This document shows positions 55,270 through 64,000 of a DNA stretch of 64,000 bases, piece after piece. Under the pieces are notes generated by a model. That model was not told the origin of the DNA. It searched no databases and saw only the letters and a list, made by a program, of their open reading frames with translations. The DNA lies in assembly GCA_940337035.1 (NCBI GenBank), contig CALNHX010002709.1, positions 1 to 64,000 of the forward strand, written 5' to 3'. The stretch comes from Agriotes lineatus. Taxonomy: Eukaryota > Arthropoda > Insecta > Coleoptera > Elateridae. Both the position numbers and the translations under genes were made by a program. The first letter of the stretch is position 1; each line of letters opens with the position of its first letter.

Positions 55270-56665
55270 GTTCTCAGGATCTTAGATGATCTAGGACTTC
55301 AAGTAAAATACCTGAAGTTTTCATAGACAATTTCAGTAGACCCAAACACAGTTGAAGAAGTTTATGTCAACAAAAGAGAAGGGGATGAAGACTTGGGAAA
55401 TGGGGAGCATTTGCGAAATTAGAATCTTAAGGTGCAAGATTTATTGCAAATAATGTACTACGACCGTATTCGTAGACGAAAAAACCCGTAGAATAAGATG
55501 ACAGGCGAATCAATACACAAGAAATGTAAAAGCAAAACATTGATAACAAGCTGTAATTGTTTACGTTTTAGTATCAGCTACAATGAAGTTATTCATCACC
55601 ATCATAACCTTGCACAGTATACTGTCAAGCAATCTCCTAATGAACTTCTGATTCCTAGTCATTTCAAGACTGATTCATACACGATTGACGCCTTCGACAA
55701 CTTTGACAATAAGGAATCTACCTTATTTGGTATAGGAGGTTCTTTTAATACTGTATGTGTACTCTTTCAAAACAAGCCACTGGGCATTCCAGTTAGACCA
55801 TGCTTAGCGGAGACTGGTATCATACGGGGGATTAAAGCCATTGAAAAATTCCCAAGCTAAAAATTACAACCCTACTTCAAACCAGCAAAACGAAATTGGA
55901 AGATCCAAGCGCTTACGAAGTTGATCTAGGTTAATTTATGATTAAAGAAATTGAATGAAAGCACTTTAAAAATTCAAAAATGTTATACCCATCTACATAG
56001 TTCTAACTTCTAACATTCCTAATCCAGATCAAATCTTGAACAACTTGTACCATGTGCTTTTAATACAATTTGTTTAAAGGAGGATCTATAGCAAAAACAC
56101 GTTGGGTTTTTACCAGTGATCCCAAATCCAGTACCTAAGTATACGACTGTTTACACTGCACTAATGAATTTCAATAGTATCCTTCACCAGTTAGACCAAA
56201 ACTACCTACCAGTTAGCCTGTGACGAAAGTATACTCGTATATGTAATTGCATGTCAGGTTCAGCTAAGCAATCCAAGTAAGTTCCAAAAATATTGTACTT
56301 CTTTTGGTAGCTTTCCACATGGCTAAACCCGTGCTTGGTTGTTTAAGTAAATATGTTCGTCATAGTGGAATATCAAATGTGTTAATTGAATGCTAACTGT
56401 TTGGAGTAAATGTGGTAGTGTCTGTTTTACTAGGAAAGAAGTACGTGAGCAGAATAAAAGAAACTCGTATACTGGGAGAAACCATATTTCGAATGCAGAT
56501 GAAGTCATTTCTGCAAGAGCATTCCTTCGAGTCTTTAGCTTTTGAATTTGAACAATTTCTTCAAATTTAGCAGAGTATTTCTTCGGAAAGGGAAGAAAGA
56601 GCAAAAGATGTGGATCTGGATGTCAATGTGGAAAAGCTCCTGACAGACTTCGAAAAATTTGTTAA
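55270..56665 (+). pseudogene. Decayed large protein of unknown function, unit B copy
   Basis: The clearest frame (55498-55860) reads RFSISYNEVIHHHHNLAQYT, then DAFDNFDNKESTLFGIGGSF, FQNKPLGIPVR, matching the unit A copy and less decayed here (GIGG rather than RIGG, and no frameshift before the KPLGIP motif). Further downstream the DEGVY-type and FHMAK-type blocks are recognisable with frameshifts near 56220-56330. The N-terminal part present in unit A is missing. Comparing both copies would help rebuild the family alignment. Function unknown. Confidence 0.6.
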
Positions 56666-56852
56666 GAGTAGCATTGAAACACTTTTTGTCCTACCAAAAG
56701 TAGAACGCCTGGCAACACCATAAATTACTCATATTTGGCATACATTGTTTAATAACGGATCCCTTAATGGTTTAGAAATTGATGCACAGGGGGCGTTGTT
56801 GCAGCTAATCAGTCTTTATATTTGTTTGCCAGAATGTTATGTATCACCCCGT

Positions 56853-57601
56853 ACAACCTATGTATCAAAAGTTTTGGTACAAAATACAACTCTATGAAAA
56901 AAATAAAAACTGTCGAAATATCGGATTGACTTTGAGAACAAAAGTAATTCAATGATTTGTCATTTTAATGACAGTTCAGTTACCGAAAGCGATTGATTTG
57001 TAATGACTTATAAATTAGAGCTTAGAAAAACCGTTTAGAATTTAGTTGGGCAGATGCCTAAAGCTCAAATAGTCCGACTTTTTGAAAATCAAAATGTGTC
57101 GCGGAGAACCATATCGTACGATATCAGAATGTGAGCAAGGTTTACCGTGCCTAAATATTCTAAAAAGTGGAAGATCTAGAGTACCTCTAGACTGTTAACT
57201 GAACGTAGAGCAAACCAGTTAGTCGGAAGTGCCAAGAATCAAATTGAGCAGTTATTGAGAAGAATTTCACGGCGAGTTAGAGACGAAGCTGTGGACAGTC
57301 AAAGTTGTATTAACAATTGCTTAACAAAGTTGATTAATTTTATTCACCAGAATCATGCTCAAGATGATATTATGTTTTGGCCGCACTTGGCTTCCTGCCA
57401 TTATGCACGTGAAACTCAAAATTTTCTGAATGCTAACAACATTGTTGAAGACTTTTGACCTTTACATTTAATTTAAAATAAAACTTTTTTTGTTTATAAA
57501 GCTGTTAATTATATCTGTTCCGAAAAATTGCTGTAAAATCATTTTTACTTTTTAAAATGTTCTAAAGAAATTTGTGCCAAAACTTTTGAGACATACGTTA
57601 T
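56853..57601 (+). mobile_element. Tc1/mariner-type transposon relic
   Basis: The inverted ends contain ATGTATCAAAAGTTTTGG on the left and CCAAAACTTTTGAGACAT on the right. From 57054 the plus strand reads MPKAQIVRLFENQNVSRRTI (helix-turn-helix start). After a large deletion and shifts, 57255-57458 gives LINFIHQNHAQDDIMFW...LASCHYARETQNFLNANNI, the mariner-type segment around the second catalytic Asp, where FWPDLA would be expected and His replaces Asp. Sequences outside it (56700-56830 and 57850-57960) are themselves inverted copies, so it sits in a larger inverted repeat. Confidence 0.8.
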
Positions 57602-57609
57602 TGCAATTT

Positions 57610-57790
57610 TCAGCTGCAGATTTTTTTTCGTTTTCATTTCTTTTTATTCGGGTTTTCGTTTTTAAGATAAACGAGTCGATATACATATTACCGTCAAAGA
57701 AAAAAACTTGAATAATCATGTTATCTATTATCGCGATGTTTGCTATTAGCCCTTTTGTTTTTGGAAACACTATTTGGTTGTCAAATTAAA
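57610..57790. repeat. Repeat shared with 63490-63680
   Basis: The words TTTTTATTCGG, CAAGATAAAC/TAAGATAAAC, TGTTATC, TTGCTATTAGC and CTTTTGTTTTTGGAAA recur with small changes, in the same orientation, at 63490-63680. It is probably a dispersed repeat or part of the duplicated flank of the peptide locus. Confidence 0.65.
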
Positions 57791-58389
57791 CATTAAGACA
57801 TAAGACATTTGCTAAGCTATTGTTTTTTTATTAATGTTTAATTAAACCTATAGCAGTGATTAGTGCGTCAATTTCTAAACCATTGAGAGGATGCAGCATT
57901 CAATAATAGATACTTACGTATGCCATATACAACAAATACCCTGTGTCAACGTGTCCGTACTTCATAGATTCAATTATATTTTCCTTGTTGACTTTTAAGG
58001 GGCTGTAAGTCATCAGGGGTACAACTTTGTACTAAGATATATTTGACTGAATTTTATTACTTTGACTCAATGATCTACTTCTGCTAGTATATATTCACCG
58101 ATATAGCAAAAGGACAGACCTTCATCCTTTTGTAAAAAAAAATAAAAATTACTAAAAATATGAATGGAAGAAGGTTTTGTTTTCTGGAAACTAACAGCGA
58201 GGAAGTGTAAATATATGAATTTTCCATGTCAAACTCAACTCGCCAATGACATACAGAAACTCAGATTCTGATCTGATACTATTAATACTGAAATAGGAAA
58301 TGGTTCAATCGTTTAGTAAAATAGTAAATAATATTTGATACTTATAATAGTAATAATAATACAATTATATGGCAACAATAAAGGTTTTA
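57791..58389. other. No recognisable gene
   Basis: 57850-57960 is an inverted copy of 56700-56830. Otherwise the sequence is AT-rich without supported features. Confidence 0.5.
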
Positions 58390-58494
58390 TATTTTATTCG
58401 TTACAATAAATATAAGTATTTTTAATAATAATGAAAAGAATATGAATATGATGGTAAAGCTAATGCACGGTGGCTTACATCCTAAGAACTAATT

Positions 58495-58765
58495 TTAGAA
58501 TTTAATAGTACCTTGTAGACCGATCTGGTGATCAGGTTTCATTCCATGTCCGAAAGTGATGTGGTGGTGTTCCCCTAGTACGTGCAGCTCTGGTCGGAAT
58601 TTCCTTCCGCTTACAATATCAATTATTAAGTTAGTGTTATCGCTCCGTGACAGCAGTAATCATAAAGGGGTTCAAGGATTTTGATACGAGCAGTAAAGAG
58701 AAGTTTTGCTGTTTGGTATCTCTCTAGAGGTAATTTTATTATAATGTCATATTAGTTAGGAATCT
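58495..58765 (-). pseudogene. Attacin-like pseudogene: promoter fused to last codons
   Basis: On the minus strand, 58765-58566 aligns with the promoter of gene C (61625-61816), including both kappaB-like sites (GGAAATTCC at 58604-58596, GGGGAACACC at 58575-58566). The very next bases align with codons near the C-terminus (CACTTTCGGACATGGAATGA), reading FGHGMKPDHQIGLQGTIKF and a stop at 58495. About 670 bp containing the TATA box, start codon and nearly all of the coding sequence is deleted relative to gene C. The 3' UTR homology continues to about 58390. It lies head-to-head with gene C. Confidence 0.85.
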
Positions 58766-59257
58766 CTGTACTTTTAATTCACAATTATATAGTAATTACG
58801 CAGTAAAAATAAAGTTTCGAATTACATTTATGTATCATAAAACCTGGTCGGAAACTGGCTTATTCATTTTGTAATCGTTGTTAGAATGGGAAAAATTATT
58901 TATTATTATCTCTTGTAGTAAATAGATTCGTACAAAGCAAAAGCTAAAAAGCTTTGTTCATGTAATTTATAAGTTGGATTAAAATAGGTAATGCTTAATC
59001 GGGTATCTGCCGCTGGAAGGATAATTTCAAAACTTATAGTAATTATGGTTTAAGAAGTTTAAGACCTCATTGAGGTAATTAATATTTTAGATATACCTAT
59101 TTATATATTTAAAACATGAAGGATTTTCTTTCGGCGCTTATTTCAAGACATTAGCCATGACGATTTCGATCATTTGCTTTAAAATAAAAGTTGCAAGCCT
59201 GTAGATTTTCAGATATACCCTAAATTGCAAAAGCATGAATAGTTTTTACAAAAAAGG

Positions 59258-60150
59258 CCAACATATTATCGAAGGCAAGGCATTGTAGTGGGCAATACTA
59301 TAGGAGTAGTAAGCTTTCGAAGTCGGCGGTGTTCTGCTGATTATTGCAATAAACCACCGTAACAGCAATGAGCCTAAAGCAGTAAATGTGTATGTTATAT
59401 GTACCATATGTGAACCTGCTCCAGCAGTTGTTTAAAATTTGAGTTAGTTTGTCATCGTTGCTGTACATTCAATTATTACTTCGACACGAAGTGTACGAAG
59501 TATTGAAATTCCCTCATATCGAAAACCACTCTGAGTCAAATATCTCTAAAATTCGAGCCAACCGACTAATGAACCACTATATCAAATCTCCGTCTGGGCG
59601 GTGCGGATCTTTTGGTGAAGATCCCAGCCCACTAGATCAATCCCCCGTATTGGGGGGTGCCTAAACGTGCTGTGCGGGGGATGTATGTTCGTATGCGGAC
59701 ACGATTCCGGTCGCCAGGAACCTTCCTGAAGTCTTGGATCGTTTTCATACGATAGGTCCTCCGAAAATGAAGGCAACATCAACTTTTGAGCTATGGTCGT
59801 CGGATTTTTTTTTTTTTTTTTTTTGTTGAATAACTGGTTCATAGCATTTCATTGTATTAGCGAAACGGAGTGATGCTGAGTATCGAAGTATTCTTGGAAA
59901 GCACAGAAGGGCGCTTTTCTTGGGTGGGGGGTACCGTATATTTTGAATTGGAATACCATCATCTATGTGTATGTATAATCTGTGATCTTATTTACCTTCC
60001 AGTGTAGAGGCTGGATGTAATGGGCTAAAAAGCTAATATATTTTTAAGTTGCCTGCGTTTACTAACAAAAAGCTTGCCAACTAGGCTAACTTTATAAAAT
60101 TTGAGTAGCTCATATTTTCCATTTTGTTACGCATGGTTAGCGCTACTATA
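59258..60150 (+). repeat. Segment duplicated at 15600-15990
   Basis: Same-strand paralogue of the sequence upstream of the split pseudogene. It is interrupted by an insert of about 455 bp at roughly 59478-59935, which contains a T20 run (about 59803-59822) and CpG-rich stretches and is absent from the other copy. The insert's class is unclear. Confidence 0.75.
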
Positions 60151-60659
60151 AACTATCTGATCAAATTTCAAATAAATATTTTAAAGTAACCAACAGTTGT
60201 CAAAAATGGCTTGTTCAATTATTTTATGTCCCAGCACTACTGGCCGTTTCAGCTAGCTGGCAGGTTGAATAAAAACGCACTATTTGTTAATCAACGCAGG
60301 TGACGGTGTTCAAAAAACGTAGGTACATATTGTGCTTAAAGTTCTTGAAAACCTCAAACATATCATTTTCAACGAAGAATAACTGAGCAAGGGCAAATAC
60401 AAATAAATAATAACAAAATTAATATATGCATTTTACATCCGCGTTTGAATTCGCAGTTTTTTTACTGCGTTCGGTATCGCTAGCGTTTAAATAAATGGAG
60501 CAATGAATATTTAACTCCTTCTAAGCTATAATATTTAATATCAGATATTCGTCTCAGATGTTAAGCTATAAATCTTTTTGTATTCCTCTCAGACAGTATG
60601 ATACATTTTGTAGAAAAACGTATGTAATATAAAATATATGCTGCCCGAAAATAGTTAAT

Positions 60660-60780
60660 TACATATCAAGTCATGAAAGTTATCTTTTACTGGGCGAAGG
60701 AGCATATTGTACGAGGTTGTAAGGCCGAGTACTTTTAAGCTCCTGAGTCCAGTAGAATAACTTTCATGACTTGCTATGTA
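60660..60780. repeat. Hairpin MITE
   Basis: AAGTCATGAAAGTTAT on the left is mirrored as ATAACTTTCATGACTT on the right; arms of about 43 bp enclose a 34-nt tip with GTACGAGG and GGCCGAGTAC. Confidence 0.8.
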
Positions 60781-60896
60781 CAAAAGTTTACCTGAAATCG
60801 CCAATAAAATCAACGGATTCATAACCTTGATATTTTTAAAACGTTATTTTGATAATCGTTTTCAAAACTAGTGATCAGGACTGGTAAAGAACGTTA

Positions 60897-60992
60897 AGTT
60901 TCTAGAGAATTAACCATTACGCGACTAGTACAGTAATGGCAGTTAGGTAAAAATATTACTGTACTAGTCGTGTAATGGTTAACTTTCTAGAC
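60897..60992. repeat. Near-perfect hairpin
   Basis: TAACCATTACGCGACTAGTA and the mirrored TACTAGTCGTGTAATGGTTA form arms of about 38 bp around an 18-nt loop. Few mismatches suggest youth or constraint. Confidence 0.8.
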
Positions 60993-61738
60993 TCAAAATA
61001 ACCTTGAAAGTTTGACTTTCTTGACGTTTTCAGTTTTTCAGTTATTACTAACACTAGTTAGCATATCTGATATTATACCATATACAAAAATAAATAAAGT
61101 CGACTGACTACTACTGATTCTAATTTCAAAATCTATATTATTTATGAATAAAAAAATTTAAAAAATTGTACTGTACTTATATAAATTTTAAAACTATACT
61201 TCGAGAAAAAAGCATAAAATTTATTTTTATTGTATGTGAGATAACTTACCACTGCATTTCGCATCGCCTGCTTCTATTAATAAAATCGAAGCAAATCAAA
61301 TTCAAAGATATAGTAGGTCAACACGTACAATGTGTTAAGTCATGCGACAGTACTTTAAGCTGAATGCGCTCGCAATTTTCAAAATGCTAAGCAAATAACT
61401 GCAACTAGTAGAACTTATTCTTTATTTTATTTAAAGAATGCTGAAATAAGAATGAAAACCTATATTCGAGCTATTTTTTCGAGCTGATCAGAATATTTTT
61501 ATTGAATATGTTCCTTAAACGGTATTTAGAAAATTATATTCTACGGTACAAAAATGTAACCATATAATTTATTCTACCTGTGTCGTTACTAAATAAATGT
61601 AAATTCACAAAGGCGGAAACGGATTACTAATACGACATAAAATATAATTACCTGTAAAGAGAAGCAACACAAGACAATGTGTCATACTACTCGTATCAAA
61701 AATCCTTGAACTTTATATCGCTTGCTGCAGTCGCGATA

Positions 61739-61860
61739 GTGATAACACTAACTTATTAACAGTTATGTTATATGCATAAGGAAATTTCTAAGAGTTGAGC
61801 GTACAAGGGGAACACCGGGTTGTCCAAAAACTGATATCGCAGATATCGATTAGTATATAA
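61739..61860 (+). promoter_or_regulatory. Immune-type promoter of gene C
   Basis: A GATAA motif (61741-61745), kappaB-like sites GGAAATTTCT (61780-61789) and GGGGAACACC (61807-61816), and a TATA box TATATAA (61854-61860). Both kappaB-like sites and their roughly 27-bp spacing are kept in the inverted pseudogene promoter at 58566-58604, which argues that they are functional sites. Confidence 0.7.
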
Positions 61861-61946
61861 ACCTTGATCGACAACATTTCAAACTTAGTACAAATCCAAG
61901 TCCTTTAAGAAACTTAATCTAGTTAACTTATCACAACTCGCTGAAG

Positions 61947-62552
61947 ATGGCTTCAAAAATTATATTAGTCGCAACCATCGTGGCTTTGTCCTATTCCCAA
62001 GCATCAGGGCAACTTTTTGGAGGAAGACAAAACTTCCCAGGTGGTGGCTCTTCACAACAGGTTGGATACAAAGCAGGGCCGGCTTGGGGTTCACTTTCGC
62101 AAAGTCACGACTCCAGAGGCTTTGGCAGCCCCATCACAGTTGGAGCTGGGGCGGATTTCCTTTCCAAGCAAGGACATGGCCTTAGTGGAAGTTTAGGGGT
62201 GCAGCCTGGAATTGGCGGTCAAGGTTCGTTGCGAGGGCAAGTTGGCATTCTCAATACACCCAATCACCAGGTCAGCGCATTTGCTCAACACGATAGGTTT
62301 TTAAACAGAGATTTGAGACCAATTGGACCTGAAACGAATAGTGCTGGAGTTAACTATTTGAACAAGAACGGAGCCAGCGCTTTTCTGAGTGGATCTCAAA
62401 CTCATGGAAGTCCTGCTCGTGGGACAGTTGGAGGATCCATCCCCATCGTAAGCAGTGGAAATGCGGCCATAAGTGCCACTGGGCAGACCACTTTCGGACA
62501 TGGAATGAAACCTGATCACCAGGTCGGCCTTCAAGGTTCTATTAAATTCTAA
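61947..62552 (+). CDS. Attacin/gloverin-like antimicrobial peptide (gene C)
   Basis: 201 aa, single exon. Signal peptide MASKIILVATIVALSYSQAS, then a short Gly-rich stretch (GGRQNFPGGGSSQQ) and the Gly-rich domain, with blocks AGPAWGSLSQSHDSRGFGSP, LSGSLGVQPGIGGQGSLRGQ, PIGPETNSAGVNYLNKNG and FGHGMKPDHQVGLQGSIKF. It lacks the Cys pair and the proline-rich spacer of genes A and B, so it is about 58 residues shorter. The family is secreted and acts on bacterial envelopes. The start is fixed by the signal peptide, about 85 nt after the TATA box. No break is seen; I take it as functional. Confidence 0.8.
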   Translation: MASKIILVATIVALSYSQASGQLFGGRQNFPGGGSSQQVGYKAGPAWGSLSQSHDSRGFGSPITVGAGADFLSKQGHGLSGSLGVQPGIGGQGSLRGQVGILNTPNHQVSAFAQHDRFLNRDLRPIGPETNSAGVNYLNKNGASAFLSGSQTHGSPARGTVGGSIPIVSSGNAAISATGQTTFGHGMKPDHQVGLQGSIKF

Positions 62553-62616
62553 ATTGGTTCTCATCATCATTTTCATGTTTCCATTATTATCAAATATACT
62601 TATATTTATTGTCACT

Positions 62617-62622
62617 AATAAA
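62617..62622 (+). terminator. Polyadenylation signal of gene C
   Basis: AATAAA 65 nt after the stop codon, followed by T-rich sequence. Confidence 0.75.
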
Positions 62623-62762
62623 GCATTGATTTTAGATATATAATTTTATTATTATTATTAGAAGTATACAATACTGTATACTACCTTACTAAACGACAAC
62701 GCCATTTCTTATGTGTGCTTGCAGAGTAGGATTTGAAGTGAAAAGATCTTATATTTACTCGT

Positions 62763-62873
62763 ATATCGGATGATCAAATAAATGTGATATCCAGTTGGCT
62801 GATGTTACATTATTGTTTATATGGAGCCACAGCCAACTCATCCGACATTTAATTGGTCATTCGATAGTTGTTA
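62763..62873. repeat. Hairpin MITE downstream of gene C
   Basis: TATCGGATGATCAAATAAAT and the mirrored ATTTAATTGGTCATTCGATA form the outer arms, with CAGTTGGCTG and CAGCCAACTC inside; the loop is about 30 nt. Confidence 0.7.
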
Positions 62874-62879
62874 GTCTGG

Positions 62880-64000
62880 ATGACACTGGTATTTTATAGA
62901 GAAATGCTCTGTACATGCACATAAATGGATCTTTTATACATAAAAAATTTGCTCCGAATTGTTTAGATTCCACAGTAAATATATCTAATCTCATATCACA
63001 ACTGTATCTACTGATATCCATAAAATGAAAGCTTCTCCTATTAATATTTTTTGTAATAACTACTTCAATAGCAGTTGAGTTGTTACAAGCAAGTGAAATA
63101 GCCTTGATCTACGTTTTCTGTACGGAATTGAATAACGAGCTTGATTGACAATGGTTACAATTCGTTGAATCATATAGCGTTTCATTAAGAAATAAATTCT
63201 TGTAATCTTCAAATGTACAATTATAACTGCTAGACTTCCACGAAACTAAATTAGTTCTCAATTAAACTTTAAACTGCTATTATAACATTCCGTAAATGTG
63301 GAGGTCTAACGATGTCTTTGATTTTATTTGTGTTAATCCTTTTCATTGCATCAAAGACGACTAAAACATGAGAGCACAAAGTTGTTGGTAAGTTATGCAT
63401 AGCATAAATTATCCGAGTGCATCCTTGAGTAAAAATTAGAAAATTAAGCAAACATACCTTAGCACAAAGTTGTACCTCTGATAGAAATTACGATACACCC
63501 ATTTCATTTACAGGTTTTTTGTCTTTTTCATTTTATTTATTGGTCTTTTCGCTTTCAAGATAAACCAATGGTTATATTGCCACAAAAAAATCGACAAATT
63601 ACGTTATCCATGAAACCGATGGTTGCTATCAGCTCTTTTGTTTTCGGAAAGCTATTTACAAGTCACAGAAACTAGATTGACTCTCAAGGTAGGTCATGAA
63701 AGGCGCTGTGATCATATTTGATGAATTGGCAATATGTGGAAGGTTGTCAAACATACAAAGATTGGTTACATTTTAAATGACAAATAATCAGTAACGGTGT
63801 GTAGAGGGATTTCATTTGCGCAGTGACTAACGTCATATGACAGATTCTTTTTGTTTTAAAGTGTGAAAATTGCTGTTGCTGGGATAGAAGGTTTAGCAGA
63901 GCCTGGTTGTTCCAACTTAACACCATTATTTCCGCAATCCTTTTAACATTCAAGAATTGACAATACAGCATACAGCAACGTTGCGTACGCCTCTGATTTA
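62880..64000. other. No recognisable gene
   Basis: 63490-63680 is a copy of the repeat at 57610-57790. The remaining sequence is AT-rich; short open frames show no domain. Confidence 0.5.

Larger units (their letters stand above)
46156..56665. repeat. Segmental duplication, unit B
   Basis: Collinear with unit A (21031-35885). It carries peptide gene B and a second copy of the decayed large protein. Unit-B-specific insertions are the Jockey LINE (46640-50829) and the TIR element (52891-54366). It lacks about 840 bp of the protein remnant present in unit A (33690-34530). Confidence 0.85.
60151..61624. other. Gene-free upstream region of gene C with two hairpins
   Basis: Apart from the hairpins at 60660-60780 and 60897-60992 and a CpG-rich patch at the first hairpin's tip, nothing is recognisable. 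No supported open frame. Confidence 0.5.

Overview
The window is nuclear DNA of an insect, probably a beetle, although the order cannot be fixed from sequence alone. The evidence is a low GC background, scarce single-copy coding sequence, and many insect-type transposons: Jockey- and RTE-like LINEs, a BEL/Pao LTR element, Tc1/mariner and hAT relics, foldback elements and a tRNA-derived SINE. The only intact host genes I can recognise are three secreted glycine-rich antimicrobial peptide genes of the attacin/gloverin-like type. They lie at 22207-22986 (-), 51043-51822 (-) and 61947-62552 (+). Each has a signal peptide, a TATA box, a kappaB-like site, GATA motifs and an AATAAA signal. Two further copies are dead: one is split by a 2.9-kb transposon (16003-19023), and one is reduced to its promoter fused to the last codons (58495-58765, -).

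Layout: 1-5.3 kb holds a broken Jockey-type LINE and a 5'-truncated RTE-like LINE. 5.63-9.92 kb is a full-length RTE-like LINE with perfect 13-bp target-site duplications. 10.0-11.3 kb holds a SINE and a long foldback element. 11.3-14.3 kb holds three decayed fragments of a tyrosine recombinase family among hairpin MITEs. 15.6-19.0 kb is the split peptide pseudogene. 21.0-35.9 kb (unit A) and 46.2-56.7 kb (unit B) are two copies of one ancestral segment. Each carries one peptide gene followed by a decayed large protein of unknown function. Unit A was later hit by a foldback element, a BEL element and a solo LTR inside that BEL. Unit B was hit by a Jockey LINE and by a TIR transposon that itself carries a hAT MITE. 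The 36-46 kb spacer holds GC-rich tandem repeats, a mariner relic, a probable Helitron end and another foldback element. 56.7-64 kb holds a mariner relic, the promoter-only pseudogene and the third gene.

The peptide locus has grown by segmental and inverted duplication, and comparing the copies dates and delimits most of the insertions. Between genes A and B the C-terminal domain is nearly identical, while the N-terminal mature region differs at about a third of residues. I found no CRISPR array, rRNA, functional tRNA gene or operon, none of which is expected here. The most novel-looking items are the 2.9-kb TIR element inside the pseudogene, the 1.48-kb TIR element at 52.9 kb, two foldback families built from short tandem units, and the peptide-gene duplication itself.
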